This document shows, one piece after another, positions 9,317-17,421 of a DNA stretch of 64,000 nucleotides. Under the pieces are notes generated by a model. The model was given only the letters and a program-made list of their open reading frames with translations, had not been told where the DNA came from and ran no database searches. The translations under genes and the position numbers were made by a program. Each line of letters starts with the position of its first letter. Position 1 is the stretch's first letter. Source of the stretch: Miltoncostaea sp050250915 (GTDB lineage Bacteria; Actinomycetota; Thermoleophilia; Miltoncostaeales; Miltoncostaeaceae). The stretch lies in the NCBI GenBank assembly GCA_050250915.1, contig JBFWNT010000006.1:86732-150731 (forward strand). Reading direction: 5' to 3'.

Positions 9317-10311
9317 ACCACCTCGTCGCGTTCGTGCGCCTCCGCTCCGGCGTCGTCGAGGTCCCTCGCCGGCGTGCTCTCGTAGCGGTCGGCCACCACA
9401 TACGTCGGGCGTTTGCGGACCTCGTCGTAGACCTTCCCGACGTACTCGCCCACGATTCCCAGCGTCACGAGCTGGACGCCGGCCAGGAGCAGCACAACCG
9501 CCATGATCGACGCCCACCCGGGCGCGAGGCCTTCGGCGAAGAGGCTGGCGATGATCACCCACAGGCCGGCCATGATCGCGAGGCCCGCCGCGACGAAGCC
9601 CAGCACCGTCACGGCGCGCAGCGGCAGCTTCGAGAAGGAGACGATCGCGTTGAGGGCGCCGGCCGTCCGCTTGGAGATCGAGTACTTCGTCTCCCCCGCG
9701 TGCCGCTCGTGGCGCTCCACCTCCACCGCCACCTGGTTGAAGCCGGTGAAGGCGCGCAGGCCGGGGAAGTAGCGGTTGTGCTCGGGCATCGCGTTCAGCA
9801 CGTCCACGGCCCGGCGGCTCATCATCGAGAACGGCCCGGCGTCCTCGGGGAGCTCGATGCTCATCATCTTCCCGGCCAGGCGGTAGAAGCCGGAGAAGGC
9901 CGTCCGCAGGACGATCCCCTCCTTGCGGTTGCGCCGCACGGCGTACGCCACGTCGGCGCCGTCCTCCCACGCCTTGATCAGCTGGACGAGCGCCTCGGGG
10001 GAATCCTGGAGGTCGGCGTCCATCACCGCGACGGCGTCGCCGCGAGCCTCGCGGATGCCCGCCTCGATGGCGGCCTCGTGTCCGAAGTTGCGCGAGAGGC
10101 GCACGCCCCGGACCCGAGGGTCGGCGGCGGCCATCTCCACGATCATGTCCGACGAGCCGTCGCGCGAGCCGTCGTCCACCAGGACGATCTCGAAGTCGTG
10201 CGGGAGCGGCTCAAGCGTGTGCGTGAGGCGCCCGTAGAGCACCGGCAGCGTCTCGCGCTCGTTGTAGACCGGGATGACGATCGAGATCAGGGCGGCGTTC
10301 CTCCTGGTCAC
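9313..10311 (-). CDS. Polyprenol-phosphate glycosyltransferase (GtrB/DPM1-like GT2)
   Basis: A 332-residue family 2 enzyme with a GT-A domain (SIVIPVYNERETLP; DDG at 46-48; DADLQD at 98-103) followed by two C-terminal membrane helices (about residues 228-285). These enzymes load a sugar from a nucleotide donor onto polyprenyl phosphate on the cytoplasmic side, providing a substrate for GT-C enzymes after flipping. The GTG start at 10311 heads a two-gene operon with the GT-C-like protein that follows through a GTGA overlap, which fits that donor-acceptor relationship. A TAGGCT hexamer lies 12 bases upstream. Family assignment is secure; the sugar is not known. Confidence 0.9.
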   Translation of the reverse strand: MTRRNAALISIVIPVYNERETLPVLYGRLTHTLEPLPHDFEIVLVDDGSRDGSSDMIVEMAAADPRVRGVRLSRNFGHEAAIEAGIREARGDAVAVMDADLQDSPEALVQLIKAWEDGADVAYAVRRNRKEGIVLRTAFSGFYRLAGKMMSIELPEDAGPFSMMSRRAVDVLNAMPEHNRYFPGLRAFTGFNQVAVEVERHERHAGETKYSISKRTAGALNAIVSFSKLPLRAVTVLGFVAAGLAIMAGLWVIIASLFAEGLAPGWASIMAVVLLLAGVQLVTLGIVGEYVGKVYDEVRKRPTYVVADRYESTPARDLDDAGAEAHERDEVV

Positions 10312-10387
10312 CGGCGGGACGCAAGCCTACCGGTCTCGGCCCGAGGCCCCGTGAGGGGCCGGTCGCGGTGGCGCCGGGCGAACCCGG

Positions 10388-10393
10388 TACCCT
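10388..10393 (+). promoter_or_regulatory. Probable -10 element (TACCCT) for the methyltransferase gene
   Basis: TACCCT lies eight bases upstream of ATG 10402 with no ribosome binding site between them, which fits a leaderless or near-leaderless transcript. No clear -35. Confidence 0.45.
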
Positions 10394-10401
10394 GCCCCGC
10401 G

Positions 10402-11349
10402 ATGGAGACGACTTCGCCGGTGATCTGCGCGCCGTGCCGCGTCTGCGGCGCGTCGGAGGCCCGGACCGTCCTGACCGGGACGGACCACCGTGAGGGCATG
10501 GGCGGCGAGTTCTCGGTGGTGGTCTGCGACGGTTGCGGCCTGGCCCGCGTCCAGCCCTGGCCGGAGCGGCCCATGGACTGGTATCCGACCGCCTACCAGC
10601 AGCACACCGAGCAGACCGTGACCGGCAGGGCGGTGGAGGGGGCGATCCGCTCGACGGCCACGCGCCGGATGCCGTGGCCGCTGCGCCGCGTCGCCACGGC
10701 GGTGGTGCCCGACGCCGACATGGGCGGGCTCATCGCGCCCGGTGCGACCCTGCTGGACGTGGGCGCCGGCAACGGCACCGCCGTGCGGGCGTTGCGGGCC
10801 GCGGGCGTAGACGCCCACGGCATCGAGCCCTCGCCGGCGGCGGTCGCGGCGGCGCACGCGGGCGGGGCACCGACGGTGGTGGAGGGGACGCTCGAGGACA
10901 ACCCCCTGGCCGGCCGTCGCTGGGACGTCGTGCGCCTCTACCAGACGCTCGAGCACATGCCCGACCCCGTCGCGGCGCTCGAGGCGGCCGGCGCGCTGCT
11001 GGCCCCCGGCGGGCACATCGTGATCGGCGTCCCCAACTTCGGGGCGGCGGGGCGGCGGGTGTTCGGATCGAGCTGGGACGGGCTGGAGCTCCCCCGGCAC
11101 CTCCACCACTTCACGCGGTCGTCGCTCACGGCGGTGCTCGAACGGGCCGGTTTCGCGGTCGACTCGGTCCGCACGGTGGCGCTGTTCGGGCTGCTGCCGG
11201 CATCGGCCGACGCGCGCACCAACGGCGGCCGGCGCCAGCGGGGGTGGGGCAAGAGCGTTCCCCTGCGCGCCATCGTCTACCCGGTCGAACTGCTGACCGC
11301 CGCGGCAGGTGGCGGCGACGGGCTCATCGCGGTCGCCCACGCCCGCTGA
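10402..11349 (+). CDS. Class I SAM methyltransferase with N-terminal zinc ribbon
   Basis: A 315-residue protein. Residues about 12-45 hold a CRVCG...CDGCG zinc ribbon. The catalytic domain follows, with the SAM loop LLDVGAGNGTAVRALR (motif I) and an acidic end of strand 2 (HGIEPSP). The layout matches methyltransferases found in bacterial surface-sugar clusters, where they methylate sugars or cap chains. ATG 10402 is chosen because the ribbon starts soon after it and a -10 hexamer lies just upstream; the frame is open further upstream only as a shadow of the opposite gene. The 3' end overlaps the flippase gene by 41 bases, so the two are co-transcribed. Confidence 0.85.
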   Translation: METTSPVICAPCRVCGASEARTVLTGTDHREGMGGEFSVVVCDGCGLARVQPWPERPMDWYPTAYQQHTEQTVTGRAVEGAIRSTATRRMPWPLRRVATAVVPDADMGGLIAPGATLLDVGAGNGTAVRALRAAGVDAHGIEPSPAAVAAAHAGGAPTVVEGTLEDNPLAGRRWDVVRLYQTLEHMPDPVAALEAAGALLAPGGHIVIGVPNFGAAGRRVFGSSWDGLELPRHLHHFTRSSLTAVLERAGFAVDSVRTVALFGLLPASADARTNGGRRQRGWGKSVPLRAIVYPVELLTAAAGGGDGLIAVAHAR

Positions 11350-12664
11350 GGCCGCCGGGGGCGGCCTGGCGCGCCTGCGGGGCCGTGCCGCGGCCGTCCA
11401 CGGGGGCCCGGCGGTGCTCGCGGCCCTCATCGCCTGGAACCTCGGCAACTACGCCTTCTTCCTGGCGGCGGGCCGCTACCTGGGCCCCGACGACTTCGGG
11501 CTGGCGGCGGCGCTGCTGGCGGTGACGGTGATCGTGTCGGTGCCGTGCAACGCGCTCCAGTTCGGCGTGGCGCGGAGCGTCGCGGCGCCGATCGGGGCGG
11601 TCGACGGCGTGCCCTCGGCCGTGTACCGGCGCGCGTGGTTCATCTCCCTGCGCGCCGCCCCCCTCATCGCCGTGATCGCGGCGGCCGCGATCCTGCTGGC
11701 CTGGCTGGTCGACGGCGACGTCCCCGCCGGCCCCCTGCTGCTGACGGTGCTCGTGATCCTGCCCATGGGCCCGCTCTTCCTGTCGCTCGGCCAGCTCCAG
11801 GGCGAACGTCGCTACGGCCCATACGCGGTCACGTTCGCGCTCTGGGGCGTCCCCCGGCCGCTGTTCCTGATCCCGCTTGGCCTGCTGGGGCTGGGCATCT
11901 ACGCCGCCGTCGGGGCGACCGCGCTGGCGGTCGCCCTGGCGGCCACGGGGGGCGCGGCGGTCACGCGGCAGCGCCAGCGCGCCCCCACGGCCCCCGACCC
12001 CGGCGACAGGGCGGGGTTCGCCCGCGCCCAGCCGCCCGTGGGGGGGGGCCTGTCGAGCGTCGCGTTCCTCACCAACCTGGACGTCGTGGCCGCGAAGCTG
12101 TTCCTCGACGGCCAGGACGCCGGCTACTTTGGGGCCGAGGCGGTCCTGGCGAAGGCCGTGATCGTGGTCCCCCAGGCGGTGTCGATCGTCCTGCTCCCGC
12201 GCATCGCCGCGCGCCGCGCGGCCGGCGGCGACACGGGGCGCCAGTTGGCCCTGGCCGCGGTGATCACGCTGGTCGTGGGCGGCGTGGTGGCCCTGATCTG
12301 CCTGCCGCTCGGCGAGCTGATCACGCGCATCGCCTTCGGCGAGGACTACCTGCCGGGTGCGGGCCTACTCGCCCCGCTCGTCATGGCCGCGACCCTCCTC
12401 GGGCTGGCCATCGTCCTCGTCACCCACCACACCGCGCGCAACGACCACCGCTTCGTCTGGGCCGTCGGCGGCGTCGCGATCCTCCACGTGGGCCTGCTAA
12501 CCGTCCTCAACGGCAGCGGCGGGCAGATCGTCTGGGCCGACGTCATCGCCGGCATCGCCGTGGTGGTGATCCACGAGATCATCCACGGCCGCGGCCCCGA
12601 CGGGCTCCTGCGCGGGCTGTGGCTGCTCGCCCACCCCACCCGCGCGGTCCCCGCCGAACCGTGA
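11309..12664 (+). CDS. Wzx-like polysaccharide flippase (MOP superfamily)
   Basis: A 451-residue protein with about 12 hydrophobic segments in the Wzx/MATE pattern, beginning AALIAWNLGNYAFFLAAGRYLGPDDFG, a typical start for the polysaccharide-transporter family (helix 1 plus the G-R-x-L-G-P-x-D/E-x-F/Y signature). It would flip undecaprenyl-linked repeat units to the outer face. The GTG at 11309 lies inside the methyltransferase gene (41-base overlap). The 3' end overlaps the convergent GT2 gene by 168 bases, which is unusual. It offers an export route separate from the ABC permease at 4373. Confidence 0.82.
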   Translation: MAATGSSRSPTPAEAAGGGLARLRGRAAAVHGGPAVLAALIAWNLGNYAFFLAAGRYLGPDDFGLAAALLAVTVIVSVPCNALQFGVARSVAAPIGAVDGVPSAVYRRAWFISLRAAPLIAVIAAAAILLAWLVDGDVPAGPLLLTVLVILPMGPLFLSLGQLQGERRYGPYAVTFALWGVPRPLFLIPLGLLGLGIYAAVGATALAVALAATGGAAVTRQRQRAPTAPDPGDRAGFARAQPPVGGGLSSVAFLTNLDVVAAKLFLDGQDAGYFGAEAVLAKAVIVVPQAVSIVLLPRIAARRAAGGDTGRQLALAAVITLVVGGVVALICLPLGELITRIAFGEDYLPGAGLLAPLVMAATLLGLAIVLVTHHTARNDHRFVWAVGGVAILHVGLLTVLNGSGGQIVWADVIAGIAVVVIHEIIHGRGPDGLLRGLWLLAHPTRAVPAEP

Positions 12665-13510
12665 GCCCAGGCGCGAGGCGCCCAGCGCCGCTTCGCCCAC
12701 CATCCACACGGCGCCGGCCAGGGCCGCGCCACGCAGCCCGGGCCGGTGCTTGCGGATGAACGGGGCCATCGTGCGGAAGTAGGCCGAGTCGGCCGCCGGC
12801 GGGCGGCGCCCGTCCACGTTCGACCCCGCGCCCACGTGGACGACGTCGACGCCCGGCCAGTACCGAACCCGCCACCCGTGCTCCACGAAGCGCAGGCACA
12901 GGTCGATGTCCTCGGCGTACATGAAGAACTGCTCGTCGAAGCCGCCCACCTCGCGCAGCGCCCGCGTGGGCATGAGCATGAACGCGCCGCTCACGCTCTC
13001 GACGTCGCCGGGGCGGTCCTCCGGCACCCAGCCGACGGTGTAGCGGGTCGAGCGCGGCCCGGTGAACCGCTGGTCGAGGCCGGTGAAGTAGCAGAACGAC
13101 GACCACGGGGTGGGGAACCCCCGCTTGCAGCGGCGGTCCAGCCGGCCCTGCGGGTCGACCAGCCGGGGGGTCAGCACCCCGGTGCCCGGGTCGCGCCACA
13201 GCTCGTCCAGGCAGGCGCGCAGCGCGCCCGGGGGCACCACCGTGTCGGGGTTCAGCGCCAGCACGGCGTCGCCGGTGGCCCGGCCGAAGCCGATGTTGTT
13301 GGCGCGCCCGAAGCCGACGTTCTCGCCCAGGTCCTCCGCCTGCACCCAGGGGTGGGCGCCCGCGGCCGCCAGGGTGTCGTCCCCCGAGTCGTTGTCGAGG
13401 ACGATCACCTCCATGTCCACCTCGCCGCGCTGGGCGGCGAGGCTGTCGAGGCAGTCGCGCAGGAGGTCCCTGCAGCGGTACGAGACGATGACGACCGACA
13501 GCTCCGGCAC
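12497..13510 (-). CDS. Family 2 glycosyltransferase (rhamnosyltransferase type) with antisense-encoded tail
   Basis: A 337-residue GT-A enzyme: SVVIVSYRCRDLLRDCLDSL start, ENVGFGRANNIGF, the metal site LNPDT (NPD 87-89) and the acceptor-side FFMYAEDIDLCLR block, all typical of WbbL-like rhamnosyltransferases. The catalytic part ends near residue 285. The last 50 or so residues are low in hydrophobics and are coded entirely on the reverse strand of the flippase gene (bases 12497-12664), so they look like read-through past a lost stop rather than a real domain. GTG 13510 is preceded by TACCAT eight bases away. The nearby RmlC makes a dTDP-rhamnose role plausible, but this is inference. Confidence 0.85.
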   Translation of the reverse strand: MPELSVVIVSYRCRDLLRDCLDSLAAQRGEVDMEVIVLDNDSGDDTLAAAGAHPWVQAEDLGENVGFGRANNIGFGRATGDAVLALNPDTVVPPGALRACLDELWRDPGTGVLTPRLVDPQGRLDRRCKRGFPTPWSSFCYFTGLDQRFTGPRSTRYTVGWVPEDRPGDVESVSGAFMLMPTRALREVGGFDEQFFMYAEDIDLCLRFVEHGWRVRYWPGVDVVHVGAGSNVDGRRPPAADSAYFRTMAPFIRKHRPGLRGAALAGAVWMVGEAALGASRLGSRFGGDRAGGVGEQPQPAQEPVGAAAVDDLVDHHHGDAGDDVGPDDLPAAAVEDG

Positions 13511-13518
13511 GGGCGGGG

Positions 13519-13542
13519 ATGGTACCTGAGGCCCTGTAGCGT
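13519..13542. promoter_or_regulatory. Divergent -10 elements for the GT2 (minus) and rmlC (plus) genes
   Basis: On the minus strand TACCAT (13519-13524) is eight bases from GTG 13510. On the plus strand TAGCGT (13537-13542) is exactly six bases from GTG 13549. Neither start has a Shine-Dalgarno sequence, so both mRNAs are probably leaderless. Confidence 0.55.
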
Positions 13543-13548
13543 CCCGGC

Positions 13549-14109
13549 GTGCCCACCACCCCCACCCGCCTCCAGGGGATCGTCGTCGTCGAGCCGGCGG
13601 TCCACCGCGACGCGCGCGGCTTCTTCGTCGAGACGTTCCGCGCCGAGACCGCCGAGCGGCTCGGCATCCGCGAGGAGTGGGTGCAGGACAACCACTCCCG
13701 CTCGGTGCGGGGGGTGTTGCGCGGCATGCACTTCTCGGTGGGCCGCGGCCAGGCCAAGCTGGTGCGCTGCGCCCGCGGGGCGATCATGGACGTGGTGGTC
13801 GACATCCGCCGCGGCTCGCCGACGTTCGGCCGCTGGGACTCCGCGGTGCTCGACGACGTGGACCACCGCCAGATCTACGTCCCCGTGGGCTTCGCGCACG
13901 GGTTCGTGGTGCTCTCCGACGTGGCCGACGTGGCGTACCGCTGCTCGAACTACTACGACCCGGCCGTCGAGCAGGGCTTCGCCTGGGACGATCCGGACGT
14001 CGCGATCGACTGGCCCGCCGACGTCGAGGTGGAGGTCTCGGCCCGCGACGCCGACGCGCCGCGCCTGGCGGACATCGCCGACGGGCTGCCCTTCGTCTAC
14101 GAGGGCTGA
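13549..14109 (+). CDS. rfbC: dTDP-4-dehydrorhamnose 3,5-epimerase
   Basis: A 186-residue cupin enzyme of the RmlC family, which epimerises dTDP-4-keto-6-deoxyglucose at C3 and C5 on the way to dTDP-L-rhamnose. The family blocks are clear: PAVHRDARGFFVETFR near residue 16, VRGVLRGMHFSVG with the catalytic histidine, LVRCARGAIMDVVVDIRRGS with the acidic partner, then SPTFGRW and VPVGFAHGFVVLS. Length is normal. RmlA, RmlB and RmlD are not in the window, so the other pathway genes must be elsewhere. It stands alone between two minus-strand glycosyltransferase genes and probably starts leaderlessly at GTG 13549. Confidence 0.93.
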   Translation: MPTTPTRLQGIVVVEPAVHRDARGFFVETFRAETAERLGIREEWVQDNHSRSVRGVLRGMHFSVGRGQAKLVRCARGAIMDVVVDIRRGSPTFGRWDSAVLDDVDHRQIYVPVGFAHGFVVLSDVADVAYRCSNYYDPAVEQGFAWDDPDVAIDWPADVEVEVSARDADAPRLADIADGLPFVYEG

Positions 14110-15221
14110 GGCCCCCGCCGGCGCCGGCCGGTGACCGCGTCGCACAGCCGCAGGTACGCGTCGGCGCAGGCGTCCCAGCTGTAGCGTTCGGCCGCCCGCG
14201 CCGCGGCCATCCGCCCCAGCTCATCGCGGCGGGCGGGATCCGCCGCCAGCGCGTCCAGCGCCCCGGCCAGCGCGTCGGCGCCGCCGTCGAGCGGGAAGAC
14301 CGCGGCCGCGTCGCCCACCACCTCCAGGTTGGGGGCGTGGTCGCTCACCACCAGCGCGGCGCCCGCCGCCATCCCCTCCACGATCACGGGGTGCGTCCCG
14401 CCGACCTCGGTGGGGATGCACATGATCCCGCAGCGGTGCACCAGCTCGCGGTAGCCGTCGCCGAAGACGTAGCCGGGGAAGCGCACGTCCGGCCCGGCCC
14501 CGGCCTTCAGCGAGGCGATGTAGTCGTCGGCGTAGGGGGCGTCGCCCACCACCACCAGCGGCCAGCCCGCCCGCATGGCGCCGTGCGCGGCCACCAGCAG
14601 GTGGGCGTTGTTCTCCGGCACCAGGCGCCCCACGAACAGCACGAACCGTCCCGGCTCCACGCCCAGGCGGCGGCACCAGCCGGCGTCGCCGGGGTCGGGC
14701 AGCTCCGCGCCGTAGGGGATCCAGGGGATCCGCCGTCCTGTCCGCTGCTCGTAGAGGTCGGCGACCGCCGCCGAGTCGGTGACGGCGATCGTGGCGGCCG
14801 CGGGGGCGATCCGCTCCGCCCACCGCAGGTACGCCTTCGCGGGGCCCGACCACTTCGCGCGCTCCGAGTCGAGCCCGTCGATCTGGAGCACCGACGGGAT
14901 GCCGGCCAGGCGCGCCAGCGGCACCACGGGGGCGTTGCCGGCGATGAAGTAGAGCGCCACGTCCGGCCGGGCGCGGGTGGCCAGGTGGGCGGTGCTCACG
15001 AACGTGTGGGCCAGCGTGTCCAGGTGCTTGGAGCGCACCGTCGGCAGGTGCACCAGGCGCGCACCCGCGTACGTGTCGCGCCGCTCGGTCATGTGGGGAC
15101 GGCAGTAGACCGTCACGTCGTGGCCCCGGGCGGCGAACCGCGCCGCCAGGTGCTCCACGGCGGTCTCGAACCCGCTGTAGGCGGCGGGGATGCCGCGGGT
15201 GCCGACCATCGCGATCCTCAC
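14097..15221 (-). CDS. Family 4 glycosyltransferase with DUF1972-type N-terminus
   Basis: A 374-residue GT4 enzyme. The N-terminal half begins RIAMVGTRGIPAAYSGFETAVE, the diagnostic GTRGIPxxYxGFET start of DUF1972 rhamnosyl/galactosyl transferases. The C-terminal half carries FVLFVGRLVPENNAHLLV, FPGYVFGDGYRELVHRC and the donor segment PTEVGGTHPVIVEGMAAG. GTG 15221 overlaps the upstream TGA by four bases; the frame open further upstream is a shadow. It is the last of three GT4 genes on the minus strand and ends 13 bases into the convergent rmlC. A rhamnose-containing product is plausible from DUF1972 and RmlC together. Confidence 0.87.
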   Translation of the reverse strand: MRIAMVGTRGIPAAYSGFETAVEHLAARFAARGHDVTVYCRPHMTERRDTYAGARLVHLPTVRSKHLDTLAHTFVSTAHLATRARPDVALYFIAGNAPVVPLARLAGIPSVLQIDGLDSERAKWSGPAKAYLRWAERIAPAAATIAVTDSAAVADLYEQRTGRRIPWIPYGAELPDPGDAGWCRRLGVEPGRFVLFVGRLVPENNAHLLVAAHGAMRAGWPLVVVGDAPYADDYIASLKAGAGPDVRFPGYVFGDGYRELVHRCGIMCIPTEVGGTHPVIVEGMAAGAALVVSDHAPNLEVVGDAAAVFPLDGGADALAGALDALAADPARRDELGRMAAARAAERYSWDACADAYLRLCDAVTGRRRRGPQPS

Positions 15222-16303
15222 GCGTCCGTCCCCCCGGCGGCGGCCTCCCGGGCCGCGGCCCACGCCGCGCGGCCCATGCCCTCCTGGGTGTAGGCGCCCG
15301 CCCGGGCCGGCCCGGCGACACGCAGGCGCCGCGCCACCTCCGGGTCCAGCGCCGCCCGCAGCCCCAGCGCGATGCCGCGCGCCGAGGGCTCCACCAGGAT
15401 CGCCGCGTCGCCCGCCACCTCCGGGATGGCGCCCCGGTCGCTGGCGACCACCGGGCTGCCGCAGGCCATCGCCTCCACCACCGGCAGCCCGAAGCCCTCG
15501 TACAGCGACGGGTAGGCGGTCACGGCGGCGGCGCGGTAGAGGTCGGCCAGGTCGGGGTCGGAGACGTGCCCCAGCCAGCGGCCGCCCGACTCGGACGCGA
15601 TCCGCTCGCCGCCCTTGCCCGGCTTGCCCACCAGGGCCAGCACCAGGTCGCGGTCGCCGAGCCCGCCGACGGCGGCGCCCAGCGCGGTCAGGTTCTTGCG
15701 CGGCCCCAGGTCGCCCACCGCCAGCACGTAGCGCTCCAGGCCGAAGCGGGCCCGGACGCGATCGGCGGCGCCCTCCGCCGGGGTGAAGGCGGGGTCGGGG
15801 TGCGGGCTCACCACCCGCACCTTGCCGAGGTCGATGCGGAGGGCGGCGGCCACGTCGCGCGCCGCGGTCTGCGACAGCGCCAGCACCCGCGCCGCCTTGC
15901 GCGCCGAGCGGGGGACCAGGCCGCGCAGCACGGCCCGCGCCCGCGGCCCGAGCCATTCCGGGTTGGTCATGAACGTGGCGTCGTGCACCGCCAGCAGGAA
16001 CGGGCAGGGCGCCCACCCGGGCGAGACGTACGTGAACACCGCGGCGTCGGCGCCCAGGTCGGCGAGCGCGCGCGGGGCGGCGCGCGCGAGCCGGGGCACG
16101 TCGGCCGACGGCACCCCGCAGGTGGCGCCGATGCCCCCCAGCAGCCGGGCGCCCTCCGGCGTGGCCACGAGCGACGCCACCTCCTCGCCGGCGTCGGCGG
16201 TCGCCGCCATGGCCGCGACCAGCGTCCGGGCGTAGCGTCCGTTGCCCGCGTCGCCGGACGCCGCCTGGCCCACCATGTGGCAGTCGACCGCGATCCGGGT
16301 CAC
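15218..16303 (-). CDS. Family 4 glycosyltransferase
   Basis: A 361-residue GT4 enzyme: IAVDCHMVGQAASGDAGNGR at the N-terminus, PFLLAVHDATFMTNPEWLG, then LSQTAARDVAAAL, YVLAVGDLGPRKNLTALGAA and the donor-binding YPSLYEGFGLPVVEAMACG with the E-x7-E pair. This is the mannosyl/rhamnosyl subgroup in which the nearly invariant Y-E-G-F-G-L-P block binds the nucleotide-sugar. GTG 16303 makes a GTGA overlap with the upstream gene and TGA at 15218 one with the downstream gene, so all three GT4 genes are coupled. Substrates unknown. Confidence 0.9.
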   Translation of the reverse strand: MTRIAVDCHMVGQAASGDAGNGRYARTLVAAMAATADAGEEVASLVATPEGARLLGGIGATCGVPSADVPRLARAAPRALADLGADAAVFTYVSPGWAPCPFLLAVHDATFMTNPEWLGPRARAVLRGLVPRSARKAARVLALSQTAARDVAAALRIDLGKVRVVSPHPDPAFTPAEGAADRVRARFGLERYVLAVGDLGPRKNLTALGAAVGGLGDRDLVLALVGKPGKGGERIASESGGRWLGHVSDPDLADLYRAAAVTAYPSLYEGFGLPVVEAMACGSPVVASDRGAIPEVAGDAAILVEPSARGIALGLRAALDPEVARRLRVAGPARAGAYTQEGMGRAAWAAAREAAAGGTDA

Positions 16304-17400
16304 GCCGCGACCTCCCGGTACGCCGCCACGATGCCCTCCGCGGTCCGCGCCCAGGTGTAGGCCGCCGCTCGCCGCCGGCCGGCATCGGCCAGCCGCGCCC
16401 GTTCGGCGGCGGGGGCCTGGGCCAGCCGGCCGATCTCCCGCGCCCACGCGCCGGCGTCGGCGACCGGCAGGTACGCGGCCGCCGCGTCGCCGCCCACCTC
16501 GCGCAGCGCGGGCGTGGCGCTGGCCAGCACCGGCACGCCCGCGGCCATCGCCTCCAGCACGGGGAAGCCGAACCCCTCCTTGCGCGACGGCACCAGCACC
16601 GCCGCCGCCCCCGCGCGCAGGGCGGCGAGCCGCGCCGCCGGCACGTACCCCAGCCAGTCGATCCTGCCGCCGGCGCCCACCCGGGCGGCGTGGCCGCGCA
16701 GACGGGAGGCCCGGCGGGCCGACCACGGCCCCGCCATCACCAGCCGCACCCCCGGCGGGGCCGCGGCGATCGCCTCGACCGCCACCGCCGCGTTCTTGTG
16801 CGGCTCGACGGCGCCGGCGTAGAGCACGTACGGCCCCTCCGGCGCGCCGCCCTCGGGCGCCACCGCCGGTGGCACGCCGAGCGCCACGCTCCGCACGCGG
16901 CCGGGGTCGACCCCCGCGAGCCGCACGACGTCGGCGGCCGTCTCGTCCGACGGCACCAGCACCAGCGTCGCGGCGCGCAGCCGCGCCATGAAGTGCGCGA
17001 ACGCCGCGCGCTGCCCCGCCCGGCCCGCGCCGCCGAGGTACTCGGGCGCGTAGGCCGCCGGGATCAGGTCGAAGCAGGTCACCACCGTCCGCCCCGTGGG
17101 CACCAGCGCCGGCTGCGTGGCGTGGAACGCCCCCGTCCCCGATGCCCGCCGGGCGGCGCGCTCCCCGCGTGCCGCCGGCCAGGGATCGGGCACGCGGTGC
17201 AGCGGCCAGCCGGGCCAGCGGACGGCCACCGCGTCGAAGCCCGGCGGCGGCGTCTGGCCGGCGCGCACCAGCAGCCGCGGGCGGTCGGCGGGCGGCAGGG
17301 CGGCGAGCCCGTCGAGCATGCCGCGCACGGCAGCGCCGATCCCGCGGGCCCCGTGCCCGCTGGCGAGGGGCGTGGCGTCGAGCAGCACCGGCGCGGGCAC
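16300..17400 (-). CDS. Family 4 glycosyltransferase
   Basis: A 366-residue GT4 enzyme and the promoter-proximal gene of a three-gene operon. It shows VLLDATPLASGHGARGIGAAVR, a GRTVVTCFDLIPAAYAPEYL block, YVLYAGAVEPHKNAAVAVEA and the donor segment VPSRKEGFGFPVLEAMAAG. GTG 17400 follows TAGGCT with a seven-base spacer and no ribosome binding site, so the operon message is probably leaderless. It is a likely paralogue of the GT4 encoded immediately downstream, since both keep the HD/FD.....P.......L and EGFG.PV.EAMA blocks. The acceptor and the sugar cannot be deduced. Confidence 0.9.
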   Translation of the reverse strand: MPAPVLLDATPLASGHGARGIGAAVRGMLDGLAALPPADRPRLLVRAGQTPPPGFDAVAVRWPGWPLHRVPDPWPAARGERAARRASGTGAFHATQPALVPTGRTVVTCFDLIPAAYAPEYLGGAGRAGQRAAFAHFMARLRAATLVLVPSDETAADVVRLAGVDPGRVRSVALGVPPAVAPEGGAPEGPYVLYAGAVEPHKNAAVAVEAIAAAPPGVRLVMAGPWSARRASRLRGHAARVGAGGRIDWLGYVPAARLAALRAGAAAVLVPSRKEGFGFPVLEAMAAGVPVLASATPALREVGGDAAAAYLPVADAGAWAREIGRLAQAPAAERARLADAGRRRAAAYTWARTAEGIVAAYREVAA

Positions 17401-17407
17401 GCGCGGG

Positions 17408-17413
17408 AGCCTA
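17408..17413 (-). promoter_or_regulatory. Probable -10 element (TAGGCT) for the three-GT4 operon
   Basis: TAGGCT on the minus strand is seven bases from GTG 17400, with no Shine-Dalgarno between, fitting a leaderless transcript. It lies in the gap between this operon and the LigD polymerase gene. Confidence 0.5.
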
Positions 17414-17421
17414 CTCCCGCG

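Noticed and set aside
9316..9970. Continuous frame joining the GT2 region to the large GT-C-like protein
   Set aside because: The upstream 218 codons are a shadow of the GT2 gene; the GTGA junction at 9313-9316 gives a clean start.
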